From positions 25,800-89,799 of the forward strand of contig CACYWQ010000006.1 in NCBI GenBank assembly GCA_902778165.1: DNA of 64,000 nucleotides, in the 5' to 3' direction. The position numbers and the translations under genes are program-made. Positions 44,507 to 54,548 of the stretch are shown in pieces. The stretch's first letter is position 1. Each line of letters opens with the position of its first letter. The DNA is from an uncultured Lachnospiraceae bacterium (lineage in GTDB: Bacteria > Bacillota > Clostridia > Lachnospirales > Lachnospiraceae). The notes beneath the pieces were generated by a model. That model was not told the origin of the DNA and made no database searches. It saw only the letters and a program-made list of their open reading frames with translations.

Positions 44507-46834
44507 ATGGCGTTACAGGAGACATTGCAGAGAAGTGTTATAGAAGACCATATGGAGGAAGAACTTCTTCATATAGCCGATGAACTCTACGGTAAGAAAC
44601 TTGAGGACTGTACGGACTTTGAAGTCTATATGAGCGTACAGGAACTTACCAAGGAACTTGCCGAATCCACAACCGATATAGCAGGCGGTAAGAAAGTCTA
44701 CTATATATCAATGGAGTTCTTGATCGGAAGACTTCTTGCCAATAATCTCATTAACATGGGTATGTATGACAGGGTTAAGGCAATCCTTGCCAAGCACGGT
44801 AAGGATATATCCGTAATAGAAGAAGCTGAGCCGGAGCCTTCGCTTGGTAACGGCGGATTAGGAAGACTTGCCGCATGTTTCCTTGACAGTATCGCAACCC
44901 TTGGACTTCCCGGTGACGGTATAGGCCTTAACTATCATCTGGGCTTATTTAAGCAGGAATTTAAGGATAAGAAGCAGTATGCGGTTAAGAATGACTGGAT
45001 CAATAAGCACAGCTGGCTTCATAAGAGAGATATAACGTTTACGGTAGAATTCGGTGACCGTAAGTTAAGATCCAAGCTCTATGATATAGATGTTGTGGGA
45101 TATGACAACGGTGTCAACAAGCTCCATTTATTTGATGTGGAGAGTGTGGATGAGAGTATCGTCAAAGAGGGTATTGATTTTGACAAAGAGGATATAGATA
45201 AGAATCTCACACTTTTCCTCTATCCCGATGATTCTGATAAAGAAGGCAATCTGCTTCGTATATATCAGGAATACTTCATGTGCTCGAATGCGGCACAGTT
45301 GATTCTGTGGGAACTTAAGGAGCGTCACTATGATCTTCGTAAGATGTATGACCATTGTGTGATCCAGATCAATGATACACACCCTTCCATGATCATTCCG
45401 GAGCTTATCCGTATCCTTGTATATGACAAGGCATTTACCATGGATGAGGCTATTGAAGTCGTATCCAAGACATGCGCATATACCAACCACACCATACTTG
45501 CGGAGGCATTAGAGAAGTGGCCGGTTGAGTATCTTGAGAAAGTAGTGCCTAAGCTTGTTCCCATCATTAAGGAACTTGATAAGAGAGTAAGAGCCAAGTA
45601 TAAGGATAAGAGCGTATATATCATAGATGCCGATAAGAGAGTTCATATGGCACATATGGATATCCATTACGGATTCTCAATTAACGGTGTAGCGGCCATT
45701 CACAGCGATATTCTTAAGAATACCGAGCTTAATAACTTCTATAAGATATATCCCGAGAAGTTTAACAATAAGACCAACGGTATTACTTTCAGAAGATGGC
45801 TTATGAGCTGTAATAAGGAACTTGATACCTTAATAAGCGGAACCATTGGTAAGGGATATCGTAAGGATGCGAAGGAACTTGAGAAACTTCTTGATTACAT
45901 GGGCGATGCTGCGTTTATGAGTAAGCTTCAGGCCATTAAGGATGAGAATAAGCGCAGACTTGCCGCATATATTAAGGACAAAGAGGGCGTCGAGATCAAT
46001 CCTCTGTCAATATATGACATTCAGATCAAGAGACTTCATGAGTATAAGAGGCAGCAGCTTAATGCGCTCTATATCATACATAAGTATTTGGAGATTAAGG
46101 GCGGAGTTAAGCCCACCACTCCGGTGACATTTATATTCGGAGCCAAGGCAGCTCCCGCATATGTGATCGCGCAGGATATCATTCATCTGCTGTTATGCTT
46201 ACAGGAACTTGTCAATAACGACCCCGATGTAAGTCCTTACATGAAGGTCATAATGGTAGAGAATTACAATGTAAGTTATGCCGAGAAGCTTGTACCTGCC
46301 GCTGATATTTCAGAGCAGATATCTCTTGCAAGTAAAGAGGCATCAGGTACCGGTAATATGAAGCTTATGCTTAACGGTGCCGTAACGCTCGGTACATCTG
46401 ACGGAGCCAATGTGGAGATACATGAACTTGTCGGTGATGAGAACATATATATCTTCGGTGAGAAATCCGATACCGTAATCAAGCATTATGAGAAGGCAGA
46501 CTATGTATCCAAGGATTTCTATACCAAGGTTCCTGCCATCAAAGAAGCGGTTGACTTCATCACATCCAAGCAGTTGCTTAAGATAGGAAGCAAGGAGAAT
46601 CTTAACAGACTTAAGAAGGAACTTATCGGTAAGGACTGGTTTATGACTCTGCTTGACTTCGAGGACTATGTTAAGACCAAGGATAGGATGCTTAAGGATT
46701 ATGAAGACAGAGTAAGATGGCAGAAGATGATGCTTGTCAATATTGCCAAGGCAGGATACTTCTCATCAGACAGAACGATAGAAGATTACGACAGAGACAT
46801 CTGGCATTTAAGAGACCAGGTAAGATCAAACTAA
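44507..46834 (+). CDS. glgP: Glycogen/maltodextrin phosphorylase
   Basis: 775 residues from ATG 44507, six bases after AGGAG; a longer in-frame start at 44483 has no ribosome site. [25 protein letters not shown] and [20 protein letters not shown] are hallmarks; Lys619 in GNMK binds pyridoxal phosphate. It cleaves alpha-1,4-glucan to glucose 1-phosphate. Length is slightly shorter than the usual 790-840. Divergent from pfp. Confidence 0.95.
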   Translation: MALQETLQRSVIEDHMEEELLHIADELYGKKLEDCTDFEVYMSVQELTKELAESTTDIAGGKKVYYISMEFLIGRLLANNLINMGMYDRVKAILAKHGKDISVIEEAEPEPSLGNGGLGRLAACFLDSIATLGLPGDGIGLNYHLGLFKQEFKDKKQYAVKNDWINKHSWLHKRDITFTVEFGDRKLRSKLYDIDVVGYDNGVNKLHLFDVESVDESIVKEGIDFDKEDIDKNLTLFLYPDDSDKEGNLLRIYQEYFMCSNAAQLILWELKERHYDLRKMYDHCVIQINDTHPSMIIPELIRILVYDKAFTMDEAIEVVSKTCAYTNHTILAEALEKWPVEYLEKVVPKLVPIIKELDKRVRAKYKDKSVYIIDADKRVHMAHMDIHYGFSINGVAAIHSDILKNTELNNFYKIYPEKFNNKTNGITFRRWLMSCNKELDTLISGTIGKGYRKDAKELEKLLDYMGDAAFMSKLQAIKDENKRRLAAYIKDKEGVEINPLSIYDIQIKRLHEYKRQQLNALYIIHKYLEIKGGVKPTTPVTFIFGAKAAPAYVIAQDIIHLLLCLQELVNNDPDVSPYMKVIMVENYNVSYAEKLVPAADISEQISLASKEASGTGNMKLMLNGAVTLGTSDGANVEIHELVGDENIYIFGEKSDTVIKHYEKADYVSKDFYTKVPAIKEAVDFITSKQLLKIGSKENLNRLKKELIGKDWFMTLLDFEDYVKTKDRMLKDYEDRVRWQKMMLVNIAKAGYFSSDRTIEDYDRDIWHLRDQVRSN

Positions 46835-46844
46835 TACTGTATAT

Positions 46845-46875
46845 AAGCGGTGTTCCCCTTGGAGCACCGCTTTTT
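46845..46875 (+). terminator. Terminator of glycogen phosphorylase
   Basis: AAGCGGTG and CACCGCTT enclose an inner TTCC/GGA pairing and are followed by TTT. Confidence 0.88.
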
Positions 46876-46949
46876 GGTTGCTATTCCATTGCGGCAGAAT
46901 CTGTGATATAGTATATGTTGGATTTGTTTCGGGATAACGGAGGGATGAT

Positions 46950-47417
46950 ATGACATACGAGGAGATAGTTGAGAACGCCAGAAGCATATTCGAGAATGCA
47001 GATGCAAGAATGATATTTGATCATATTGCCGTGCAGGTTAATATACACGGTGAAGGAGCCGGTGCGTTCTATATGGAAGTAGCGGACAGAAGCATTTGCA
47101 TAGAACCATACGATTATTATGACAGGGATGGCACGGTGGATACCGACGGCCAGACCATTATGGACATATGTAACGGAGTTATCACTCTTAATGAGGCGGT
47201 AGAGAGCGGAAGATTCGTATTATACGGCAATGATGAGAAACTTGCCAAGCTTCGCGATATCAAGTATCGCAACAAGAAGCTTAAGATCAATCAGAAGCTT
47301 GTAAGCAAGCCTCTTACCAAGCATATCAAGAAACCGTCGGCGCGTACTTCGCAGGCGGTGACCGAGACTGAGAGAAGAATAGCGGCGAGTGATAAGTCTG
47401 CCACTAAGAAGAAGTAA
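46950..47417 (+). CDS. SCP2 sterol-binding-like protein
   Basis: 155 residues. The first 100 match the SCP2-like pattern: IAVQVNIHGEGAGAFYMEVAD, then a strand, then TIMDICNGVITLNEAVESGRFVLYGN with the lipid-pocket helix. The Lys-rich tail (about 105-155) is basic and disordered, perhaps for nucleic-acid or membrane contact. SCP2 domains bind lipids, but bacterial stand-alone members are mostly uncharacterised. It ends 13 bases before the NYN gene, so the two likely form an operon. Confidence 0.65.
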   Translation: MTYEEIVENARSIFENADARMIFDHIAVQVNIHGEGAGAFYMEVADRSICIEPYDYYDRDGTVDTDGQTIMDICNGVITLNEAVESGRFVLYGNDEKLAKLRDIKYRNKKLKINQKLVSKPLTKHIKKPSARTSQAVTETERRIAASDKSATKKK

Positions 47418-47430
47418 TCAGGAGGAACAA

Positions 47431-48441
47431 ATGGCTGACGAGAAACGATTCGCCATCTTAATAGACGCAGATAATATAGCACCTAAGTACATCAACAGCA
47501 TTCTAAACGAGATTTCAGACAAAGGAACAATTACATATAAGAGAGTCTATTGCGACTGGACCGGACAGGCGGCCAGCGGATGGAAGAAGGTATTGCTTAA
47601 GCACAGCTTAACACCCATCCAGCAGTACAGTTACACCTACGGTAAGAACGCAACGGATTCGGCCATGATCATAGATGCCATGGACATCCTCTACGGTGGG
47701 GAAGTCGATGGCTTTGCTCTGTGCTCATCAGACAGTGATTTTACAAGACTTGCGGCAAGATTAAGAGAAGCGGGCAAGATTGTTATAGGACTTGGTGAGT
47801 CCAAGACACCTTCGCCTTTCTGTGCGGCCTGCAACGAATTTAAGTTCCTTGACAGAATAAGCGATGATGATGAGGATGATGATGCCAAGGAATCCAAGTC
47901 ATCTAAGAATTCGGGCAAGAAGTCCGATTCCAAGACAAGTGACAAGCAGACATCCAAGTCTAAGAAGGATGATAAAGATGATGAGACTTCGGTTACTCCT
48001 CTTGATAAGATTGCATCCGCTCTTAAGGATATCATTCTAAACAGCGGTGAGAGTAACGGAATGGATATGGGAGAATTGGGCAGCAGGCTTCAGAAGAGAT
48101 ATCCTGATTTCGATACGCGTAACTACGGCTATTCGAAGTTCTCAATCTTCCTTAAGACATTTGATTTCTTAAGCATGGAGCATATCGGTACATCAATAAA
48201 CGTTATGCTTAATGTTCCTGCGGCTGATGAGAATGTTGAGAATATGATAATCGAGATGGTAAGAAGCCACGGAGATAAGGGAATCAATTTGGGTTCCTTA
48301 AGTTCGGATATCAAGAATGAATTCCCGACATTTAATCCCAAGGAATACGGGTATTCTAAGTTTGAGCAGTATATAAGAAGTATTGATGCCTTGGAGGTTA
48401 AGAACACCACGCCTCTTAACAAGAAGGTATATATAAGATAA
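47431..48441 (+). CDS. NYN-domain (LabA-like) protein with two OST-HTH/LOTUS domains
   Basis: 336 residues from ATG 47431 after GGAGG. Residues 5-145 form a PIN-like NYN ribonuclease domain: ILIDADN (Asp12), DSAMIIDAMDILYG and CSSDSDFTRLA supply the metal-binding Asp residues. A low-complexity acidic/basic linker (about 147-187) leads to two OST-HTH units (about 190-262 and 268-336), each with NYGYSKF or EYGYSKF. OST-HTH binds RNA, notably G-rich RNA, so the protein is probably a targeted ribonuclease. It is paired with the SCP2-like gene. Confidence 0.9.
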   Translation: MADEKRFAILIDADNIAPKYINSILNEISDKGTITYKRVYCDWTGQAASGWKKVLLKHSLTPIQQYSYTYGKNATDSAMIIDAMDILYGGEVDGFALCSSDSDFTRLAARLREAGKIVIGLGESKTPSPFCAACNEFKFLDRISDDDEDDDAKESKSSKNSGKKSDSKTSDKQTSKSKKDDKDDETSVTPLDKIASALKDIILNSGESNGMDMGELGSRLQKRYPDFDTRNYGYSKFSIFLKTFDFLSMEHIGTSINVMLNVPAADENVENMIIEMVRSHGDKGINLGSLSSDIKNEFPTFNPKEYGYSKFEQYIRSIDALEVKNTTPLNKKVYIR

Positions 48442-48467
48442 TAATTTAGGGCAGGGGGAGCGAGATA

Positions 48468-49826
48468 TTGGAGACAACGGTCAAGCTTAATTACAAAAGA
48501 ACGTTTATAGTGGGATTGGCATTCATGTCAATATGTGCCTTCTGGCAGTTATATGACAATATAATCCCGCTTATTCTTAAGAATACATTTCATCTCTCGG
48601 ATACGATCTCGGGAGTGATCATGGCACTTGACAATGTCATAGCGTTGTTCTTATTACCGCTTTTGGGAGCTGTGTCAGATAAGAGGAATACCAAGATAGG
48701 AAGGCGTATGCCTTTTATTATTGTGGGTACGGCACTTGCTTCGATACTGATGACCATACTGCCTTTGCTTGACAATAAATACTATGAGACACAGGAAAGC
48801 TGGGTGTTCCCGGTATTTATGATAACTCTCGGAGTGCTGCTTATAGCGATGGCATTATACAGATCGCCTGCGGTTGCGCTTATGCCCGATGTAACGCCCA
48901 AGCCCTTAAGAAGTAAGGGTAATGCCGTTATTAATCTTATGGGAGCTGTGGGAGGCATCATATACCTGATCATCTCAGCCATGATGTTTACCGATAAGAG
49001 CGCACGTAACGATTACAGAGCAATCTTCTGTATAATCGCGGGCATAATGGTTATCTCAGTTATAGTGCTGTTTCTGTGTATCAATGAACCTAAGTGTGTA
49101 CTTGAGGTTAAGGAATACGAGGCGGCTCATCCGGAGGATAATCTTGAAGTAACCGAAGAGGTTAAGGGAAGTGACGGCGAGGAGTCGGTAAGAACTTATC
49201 TTCCTAAGGAAGTTAAGAGAAGCCTGTATTTTATCTTATCATCCATCGCGTTATGGTTCTTCGGATACAATGCCGTGACAACGGCTTTCTCAAGATATGC
49301 GACAATAGAATGGGATATGAGTTTAAGTCAGGCCAATCTCTGCCTTACGGTTGCAATGGCAATAGCCATAGTCGCATATATTCCCATAGGTGAGGTTGCA
49401 TCGAGAGTGGGACGTAAGAAATGTATCATATTCGGAGTATTATTACTCTCGGCATGCTTCGTTGTATGCTTCATACTTAATAATATAATGGACGGATTCT
49501 CACCCGTGATCATCCTAATCTTCTGCCTTGTCGGTATAGCCTGGGCCACTATCAACGTCAATTCGCTTCCGATGGTGGTGGAGATGTGTAAGGAATCTGA
49601 TATAGGCAGATATACGGGTTATTATTATACATGTTCGATGGCAGCTCAAATAGTGACACCCATCATATCGGGAGCCTTGCTTGAACATGTGGGATATTGG
49701 ACAATGTTTCCCTACGGAGCATTGTTTGTATTCTTATCATTTATCACCATGTTAAATGTTAAACACGGTGATAATAAGCCGGTTCTTCCCCAAGACAGAT
49801 TTGAACTGCTTGATGTAGATGACTGA
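48468..49826 (+). CDS. MFS transporter (SLC45/GPH-like)
   Basis: 452 residues from TTG 48468, seven bases after GGGGGAG. About twelve membrane segments; DNIIPLILKNTF, then GAVSDKRNTKIGRRMPFIIVG, is the signature loop between segments 2 and 3. The related SLC45 and GPH carriers import disaccharides or glycosides. A cytosolic loop of about 45 residues (ECVLEVKEYEAAHPEDN-type, acidic) divides the halves. Substrate is inferred. Confidence 0.88.
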   Translation: METTVKLNYKRTFIVGLAFMSICAFWQLYDNIIPLILKNTFHLSDTISGVIMALDNVIALFLLPLLGAVSDKRNTKIGRRMPFIIVGTALASILMTILPLLDNKYYETQESWVFPVFMITLGVLLIAMALYRSPAVALMPDVTPKPLRSKGNAVINLMGAVGGIIYLIISAMMFTDKSARNDYRAIFCIIAGIMVISVIVLFLCINEPKCVLEVKEYEAAHPEDNLEVTEEVKGSDGEESVRTYLPKEVKRSLYFILSSIALWFFGYNAVTTAFSRYATIEWDMSLSQANLCLTVAMAIAIVAYIPIGEVASRVGRKKCIIFGVLLLSACFVVCFILNNIMDGFSPVIILIFCLVGIAWATINVNSLPMVVEMCKESDIGRYTGYYYTCSMAAQIVTPIISGALLEHVGYWTMFPYGALFVFLSFITMLNVKHGDNKPVLPQDRFELLDVDD

Positions 49827-49865
49827 CTTAAAGACTAATCTATACGACACAGAGGTTTAACTGCA

Positions 49866-50666
49866 ATGCTTACATACATAATCATAGGTCTTATTGTGAT
49901 ACTTATTTCCGTGTTATTGTATCTGATAGCACCGGGGGCTAAGAGAGACTATTCTGATTATAAAGGGCTTATGTATGCCCACAGAGGACTGCACGGTAAC
50001 GGAGTCCCCGAGAACAGTATGAAGGCATTTAAGCTGGCGGTGGAAGGCGGATACGGAGTAGAACTGGACGTACAGTTTACTAAGGATCATAAGATCGTTG
50101 TGTTCCATGATGCCAATCTTAAGCGTATGTGCGGAGAAGACAGAAGAGTTCGTGACTGCACATATGAAGAACTCCTTGCATACAGACTTGCCGGAACCGA
50201 TGAGGTAATTCCCTTATTTGAGGATGTACTTAAGGTTTTAGGCAATACAACGCTTATATGTGAGATAAAGAATCACAACGGTAATCGCAACAACAGACTC
50301 TGCAGAGAGACATATGAGATGCTTGCAACTTATAAGGGCAAGTACTGCATAGAGTCATTCTCACCTTTCCTGGTTGCATGGTTTAGGAATAATCATCCTG
50401 AGGTAATAAGAGGACAGTTATCCTGCGCGATGAAGGATGAAGGAAGCTTGGGCTATATAGCAAGACTTGCTCTGTCACAGTTGTTCATCAACTTTATCTC
50501 AAGACCGGATTTCATAGCATACAGACATCAGGACTACAGACAGTTGGGATTTGTGTTGTGTGCCAAGTTATATAAGCCTCTTTTGATCGCATGGACAGCC
50601 CGCGGAGAAAAGGAACAGGCTGAGAGTTTTAAAAGGTTTGATGCGGTCATTTTTGAATTGCAATAA
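49866..50666 (+). CDS. Glycerophosphodiester phosphodiesterase
   Basis: 266 residues. After an N-terminal membrane segment (about 2-22) the GDPD core shows YAHRGLHGNGVPENSMKAF with catalytic His, VELDVQFTKD with metal-binding Glu and Asp, VVFHD and CEIK. It hydrolyses glycerophosphodiesters to glycerol 3-phosphate and an alcohol, for instance in phospholipid or teichoic acid turnover. It is tethered to the membrane, probably with the catalytic part on the outside, which the weak anchor does not prove. Confidence 0.9.
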   Translation: MLTYIIIGLIVILISVLLYLIAPGAKRDYSDYKGLMYAHRGLHGNGVPENSMKAFKLAVEGGYGVELDVQFTKDHKIVVFHDANLKRMCGEDRRVRDCTYEELLAYRLAGTDEVIPLFEDVLKVLGNTTLICEIKNHNGNRNNRLCRETYEMLATYKGKYCIESFSPFLVAWFRNNHPEVIRGQLSCAMKDEGSLGYIARLALSQLFINFISRPDFIAYRHQDYRQLGFVLCAKLYKPLLIAWTARGEKEQAESFKRFDAVIFELQ

Positions 50667-50691
50667 TAAGGTTATCAAGGTATAATTTCTA

Positions 50692-51654
50692 ATGAGTGAT
50701 AAATCCCATGCAGAGTACAGAAAGCGACGGGTGAAGCGCCTTAAACGCATGATAGTCGGCGGAATCATTATTCTTATAAGTCTGCCGCTTGCATCAAGTA
50801 TCTGGCTTGTCTGTAAGCTTCATTCCAAGGAGAATGAACTGGCTGAGATAACGGCCCAGTATATGGCGCAGATGCAGATCATGGATGAGATGCAGCAGCG
50901 CTTCGATGAAGAGAACGCCGCTACGGAGCAGAAGTACGAAGACCTGCTTAAGAGAATATCGGAACAGAGTGCCGAAGAGAGTGTGGATACGGAGACACAG
51001 GAAGAGACCTGGGACGGAATCAGGCGTGTGTATCTGACGTTCGATGACGGCCCCAGCATATATACGGATCAGATTCTTGAGATCTTAGATGAGTATAATG
51101 TTAAGGCCACATTCTTCGTGACGGGTGAAGAGGCAGAGACCAATCCGGAGCGATATAAGGCAATAGTCGATCACGGACATTCCATAGGGATGCACTCATA
51201 TACCCACAAGTACAGTGAGGTATATAAGAACAAAGAGAGTTTTATCAAAGACTACACCAAGATAAGAGATTATCTTACACAGACCGTGGGAGTAACACCT
51301 ACGATATACAGATTCCCGGGTGGCAGCAGCAATACGGTATCCGCAACGGATATGGATGAGTTGTGTGAGTATATCACCGATGAGGGAGTCAGATATTTTG
51401 ACTGGAATATAAGCAGCGGTGATGCGACCAGATATGCGCTTTCACCGGACAGGATAACAGCCAACTGTCTTAACAGTTTGGAGAATTACCACACAGCCGT
51501 GATACTTCTTCATGATACGGGAACGAAGTATACTACGGTGCAGGCTCTGCCGTCCATTATAGAGGGAATAATCGAGATGGACGATACGCAGATATTACCG
51601 ATTACGGATGATACAGTAGCAGTTCAGCATAGAAAGAGTAAGGAGATAGAATAA
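50692..51654 (+). CDS. Membrane-anchored polysaccharide deacetylase
   Basis: 320 residues. Very basic start (RKRRVKRLKRM), membrane segment about 20-42, a helical coil about 45-100, then the NodB domain: TFDDGPS near residue 117, HSIGMHSYTHKYSE, and later RFPGGSS and ILLHDTG. The Asp-His-His metal triad and the final His are present. It removes acetyl groups from peptidoglycan or another wall polymer outside the cell. Its stop shares one base with the bactofilin start, so the two are translationally coupled. Confidence 0.92.
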   Translation: MSDKSHAEYRKRRVKRLKRMIVGGIIILISLPLASSIWLVCKLHSKENELAEITAQYMAQMQIMDEMQQRFDEENAATEQKYEDLLKRISEQSAEESVDTETQEETWDGIRRVYLTFDDGPSIYTDQILEILDEYNVKATFFVTGEEAETNPERYKAIVDHGHSIGMHSYTHKYSEVYKNKESFIKDYTKIRDYLTQTVGVTPTIYRFPGGSSNTVSATDMDELCEYITDEGVRYFDWNISSGDATRYALSPDRITANCLNSLENYHTAVILLHDTGTKYTTVQALPSIIEGIIEMDDTQILPITDDTVAVQHRKSKEIE

Positions 51655-52409
51655 TGGGTTTTTTTCAGGAGTTGAAAGAGGATTTGTCACAGGCTGTTAA
51701 TGAGTTGGTTCCTGAGGAGGAGGCAGCTTCAACAGCAGAATCTGAGGTAAGCGATTTATCCGCAGCAGAAGAGGATATCTTCGCAGCAGCCGAGGCTTCT
51801 ATGGGAATCGAGCATACTTCAGATGTTGCAGATATGATCGCGGCATCAGAAGAGATGGACAAGACCATGAGCGAATTTGAGGCAGAGCTTGAGTCTACAC
51901 CCGCCAGAGTAATCACACCTCCGCAGCCTAAGGAGGAGCCTGTCGTTGAGCCTGAGTACGTAAGCGATGAGGTTGCAACCATTACCAAGATGATGACTGT
52001 TAACGGCGATCTTAATTCAAGAGGTTCTCTTGATGTGATCGGTGCCATCAACGGTAATATCAAGGTTAAGGGTAAGCTCAATATCACAGGTAATGTGGTA
52101 GGTAATTCGGAAGCAGCAGAAGTATATGCACAGGATGCTACCATCGCCGGTGATGTAACAAGTACAGGCAGTGTTAAGGTTGGCAGCAATACAGTTATCC
52201 GTGGTAACATCTATGCAACAAGCGCAGTTATCGCAGGTGCCGTTAAGGGTGATATCGATGTACACGGTCCGGTTATTCTAGATGCAACAGCCATCGTAAT
52301 GGGTAATATCAAGTCTAAGGCTGTACAGATCAATAACGGTGCTGCAATAGAAGGTATGTGCTCGCAGTGTTATGCAGACGTAAGTCCTTCTAACTTCTTC
52401 AAAGATTAA
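51654..52409 (+). CDS. Bactofilin
   Basis: 251 residues. Residues 1-100 are acidic and disordered (with DMIAASEEMDKTM). The core from about 103 to 235 is a right-handed beta-helix: repeated short units such as VNGDLNSRGSLDVIGAINGN, then GKLNITGNVVGN and GSVKVGSNTVIRGNI. Bactofilins form filaments that position cell-wall enzymes. Coupling to a wall deacetylase is a natural functional pair. The frame ends 34 bases before pyrH. Confidence 0.92.
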   Translation: MGFFQELKEDLSQAVNELVPEEEAASTAESEVSDLSAAEEDIFAAAEASMGIEHTSDVADMIAASEEMDKTMSEFEAELESTPARVITPPQPKEEPVVEPEYVSDEVATITKMMTVNGDLNSRGSLDVIGAINGNIKVKGKLNITGNVVGNSEAAEVYAQDATIAGDVTSTGSVKVGSNTVIRGNIYATSAVIAGAVKGDIDVHGPVILDATAIVMGNIKSKAVQINNGAAIEGMCSQCYADVSPSNFFKD

Positions 52410-52443
52410 TTGATAATTCAAGATATTACATAGGAGATATCCG

Positions 52444-53142
52444 GTGAAGAGAATACTACTTAAGTTAAGCGGTGAAGCCCTTGCGGGTCAGAAGCATACA
52501 GGGTTTGATGATGAAGTCATAAGAGGAGTCGCAAGACAGGTTAAGACTATCACATCCGAGGGAATTGAGGTAGGTATAGTCATAGGCGGAGGTAATTTCT
52601 GGAGAGGCAGAAGCTCTGACAGTATAGACAGAACCAAGGCCGATCAGATCGGAATGCTTGCTACGGTTATGAACTGTATCTATGTATCCGAGATATTCCG
52701 CTCAGAGGGGATGATGACCAATATCCTTACACCTTTTGAGTGCGGTTCATTTACCAAGTTATTCAGTAAGGACAGAGCTAATAAGTATTTCGCCAAGGGA
52801 CAGGTTGTATTCTTCGCAGGCGGTACGGGCCATCCTTATTTCTCAACGGATACGGGCGTTGTCTTAAGAGCAATAGAAGTGGATGCGGACGGAATCCTCT
52901 TAGCCAAGGCTATAGACGGTGTATATGATTCCGATCCCAAGACCAATCCGAATGCCGTAAGATATGATGAGATATCGCTTGATGAGGTTATAGAGAAGAG
53001 ATTGCAGGTTGTGGACCTGACGGCTTCGATAATGGCCAGAGACAATAAGATGCCGATGTGGGTATTTGCTCTTAATGATACAGACAGCATAATCAATGTG
53101 ATTAAGGGTAAGGGATATTCGACCAAGGTAACGGTTGATTAA
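52444..53142 (+). CDS. pyrH: UMP kinase
   Basis: 232 residues, GTG start behind AGGAG. LLKLSGEALAG, VIGGGNFWRGR and ADQIGMLATVMNC are diagnostic. It phosphorylates UMP to UDP as a homohexamer. This opens the conserved pyrH-frr-uppS-cdsA-dxr-rseP order seen in many bacteria. Confidence 0.96.
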   Translation: MKRILLKLSGEALAGQKHTGFDDEVIRGVARQVKTITSEGIEVGIVIGGGNFWRGRSSDSIDRTKADQIGMLATVMNCIYVSEIFRSEGMMTNILTPFECGSFTKLFSKDRANKYFAKGQVVFFAGGTGHPYFSTDTGVVLRAIEVDADGILLAKAIDGVYDSDPKTNPNAVRYDEISLDEVIEKRLQVVDLTASIMARDNKMPMWVFALNDTDSIINVIKGKGYSTKVTVD

Positions 53143-53162
53143 AGGTTAAGGAGAAGATTCTT

Positions 53163-53714
53163 ATGGACGAGAAATTACAGGTATACAGTGACAAGATGAC
53201 CAAGGCTTTTGATTATCTTATAAGCGACTATCAGACGATCAGAGCGGGAAGAGCCAATCCTCATGTTCTTGATAAGATCAAGGTGGATTACTACGGAACT
53301 CCCACACCGCTTCAGCAGGTCGGCAACATATCGGTTCCCGAACCCAGAATGATTCAGATAGCACCTTGGGAGAAGAACCTTGTTAGGGATATAGAGAAGG
53401 CGATACTTGCATCAGATATAGGTATCACTCCTACCAATGACGGAACCGTCATAAGACTTGTTTTCCCCGAGCTTACAGAGGAAAGACGTAAGGAACTGGG
53501 TAAGGAAGTCAAGAAGAAGGGTGAGGATGCCAAGGTGGCGATCCGTAACATCAGACGTGACGGTAATGATGCACTTAAGAAGCTTGCAGGCGGTGAGATA
53601 TCCGAAGACGGAATCAAGGATCTTGAGGATGCACTTCAGAAGATGACCGATAAGTTCATTAAGGATATCGACAAGGCGATAGAAGATAAGACCAAGGATA
53701 TTATGACGGTATAA
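53163..53714 (+). CDS. frr: Ribosome recycling factor
   Basis: 183 residues. Helical bundle plus a beta domain: RAGRANPHVLDKIKVDYYG, TPLQQVGNISVPE and PWEKNLVRDIEKAI are typical. It splits post-termination ribosomes together with EF-G. It starts 20 bases after pyrH. Confidence 0.97.
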   Translation: MDEKLQVYSDKMTKAFDYLISDYQTIRAGRANPHVLDKIKVDYYGTPTPLQQVGNISVPEPRMIQIAPWEKNLVRDIEKAILASDIGITPTNDGTVIRLVFPELTEERRKELGKEVKKKGEDAKVAIRNIRRDGNDALKKLAGGEISEDGIKDLEDALQKMTDKFIKDIDKAIEDKTKDIMTV

Positions 53715-53816
53715 CAGAATAAGATACATATACAGAGGGGCTGATACAACGTAACGGTTGTGAGGCTCCTTTGCGTTGATTATAAGCAGGGCATACAAGC
53801 CCGCATGGTGAGGTAA

Positions 53817-54533
53817 ATGCAGGATAATCTTAATATTCCAAGACACGTAGCTATAATACTTGACGGCAACGGACGCTGGGCCAAGAAGCGCGGACTCCCC
53901 CGTAATGCGGGACATGTGCAGGGTGCCAAGGTCGTTGAAGACATGTGTGAGATCACATGGAATAAGGGCATTGAATACTTCACGGTATATGCATTCTCAA
54001 CCGAGAACTGGAGCAGACCCGATGATGAAGTTGCGGCACTTATGAAGCTGCTTCGCAATTACATGACCAATGCCAAGAAACGTGCCAATAAGAACAATAT
54101 GTGCGTACGTGTATTAGGTGATAAGACACGCCTTGATAAGGACCTTCAGGAGTCGATCGCAGATCTTGAGCAGTCAACTGCAGGCAACACAGGTCTTCAC
54201 TTTCAGATAGCCATTAATTACGGCGGAAGAGATGAGATAACAAGAGCGACCAAAAGCATTGCCTCAGATATAGCCGAAGGTAAGATTAAGATTGAAGATA
54301 TCAATGAAGAACTGGTCAATTCAAGACTTGATACGGCGGGACTTCCGGATCCCGATCTGTTAATTCGTACATGTGGCGAACAGAGAATATCCAATTTCTT
54401 ATTATGGGAAGTTGCTTATACGGAGTTTTATTATACGGATGTTGCATGGCCTGATTTTGATGAGGCTGAACTTGATAAGGCCATAGAAGCATATAACAAA
54501 AGGGACAGAAAATACGGCGGACTTAAGAAATAG
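53817..54533 (+). CDS. uppS: Undecaprenyl diphosphate synthase
   Basis: 238 residues. IILDGNGRWAKKRGLPRNAGH contains the catalytic Asp and diphosphate-binding Arg residues; FSTENWSRP and RTCGEQRISNFLLWEVAYTE complete the cis-prenyltransferase set. The product is the lipid carrier precursor for cell wall synthesis. The 102-base gap after frr may hold a secondary promoter. Confidence 0.96.
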   Translation: MQDNLNIPRHVAIILDGNGRWAKKRGLPRNAGHVQGAKVVEDMCEITWNKGIEYFTVYAFSTENWSRPDDEVAALMKLLRNYMTNAKKRANKNNMCVRVLGDKTRLDKDLQESIADLEQSTAGNTGLHFQIAINYGGRDEITRATKSIASDIAEGKIKIEDINEELVNSRLDTAGLPDPDLLIRTCGEQRISNFLLWEVAYTEFYYTDVAWPDFDEAELDKAIEAYNKRDRKYGGLKK

Positions 54534-54548
54534 TCAGGGGAGGTAAGT

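Noticed and set aside
53412-53915. Long minus-strand frames inside pyrH-rseP
   Set aside because: They are shadows of well-identified genes with conserved motifs on the + strand.
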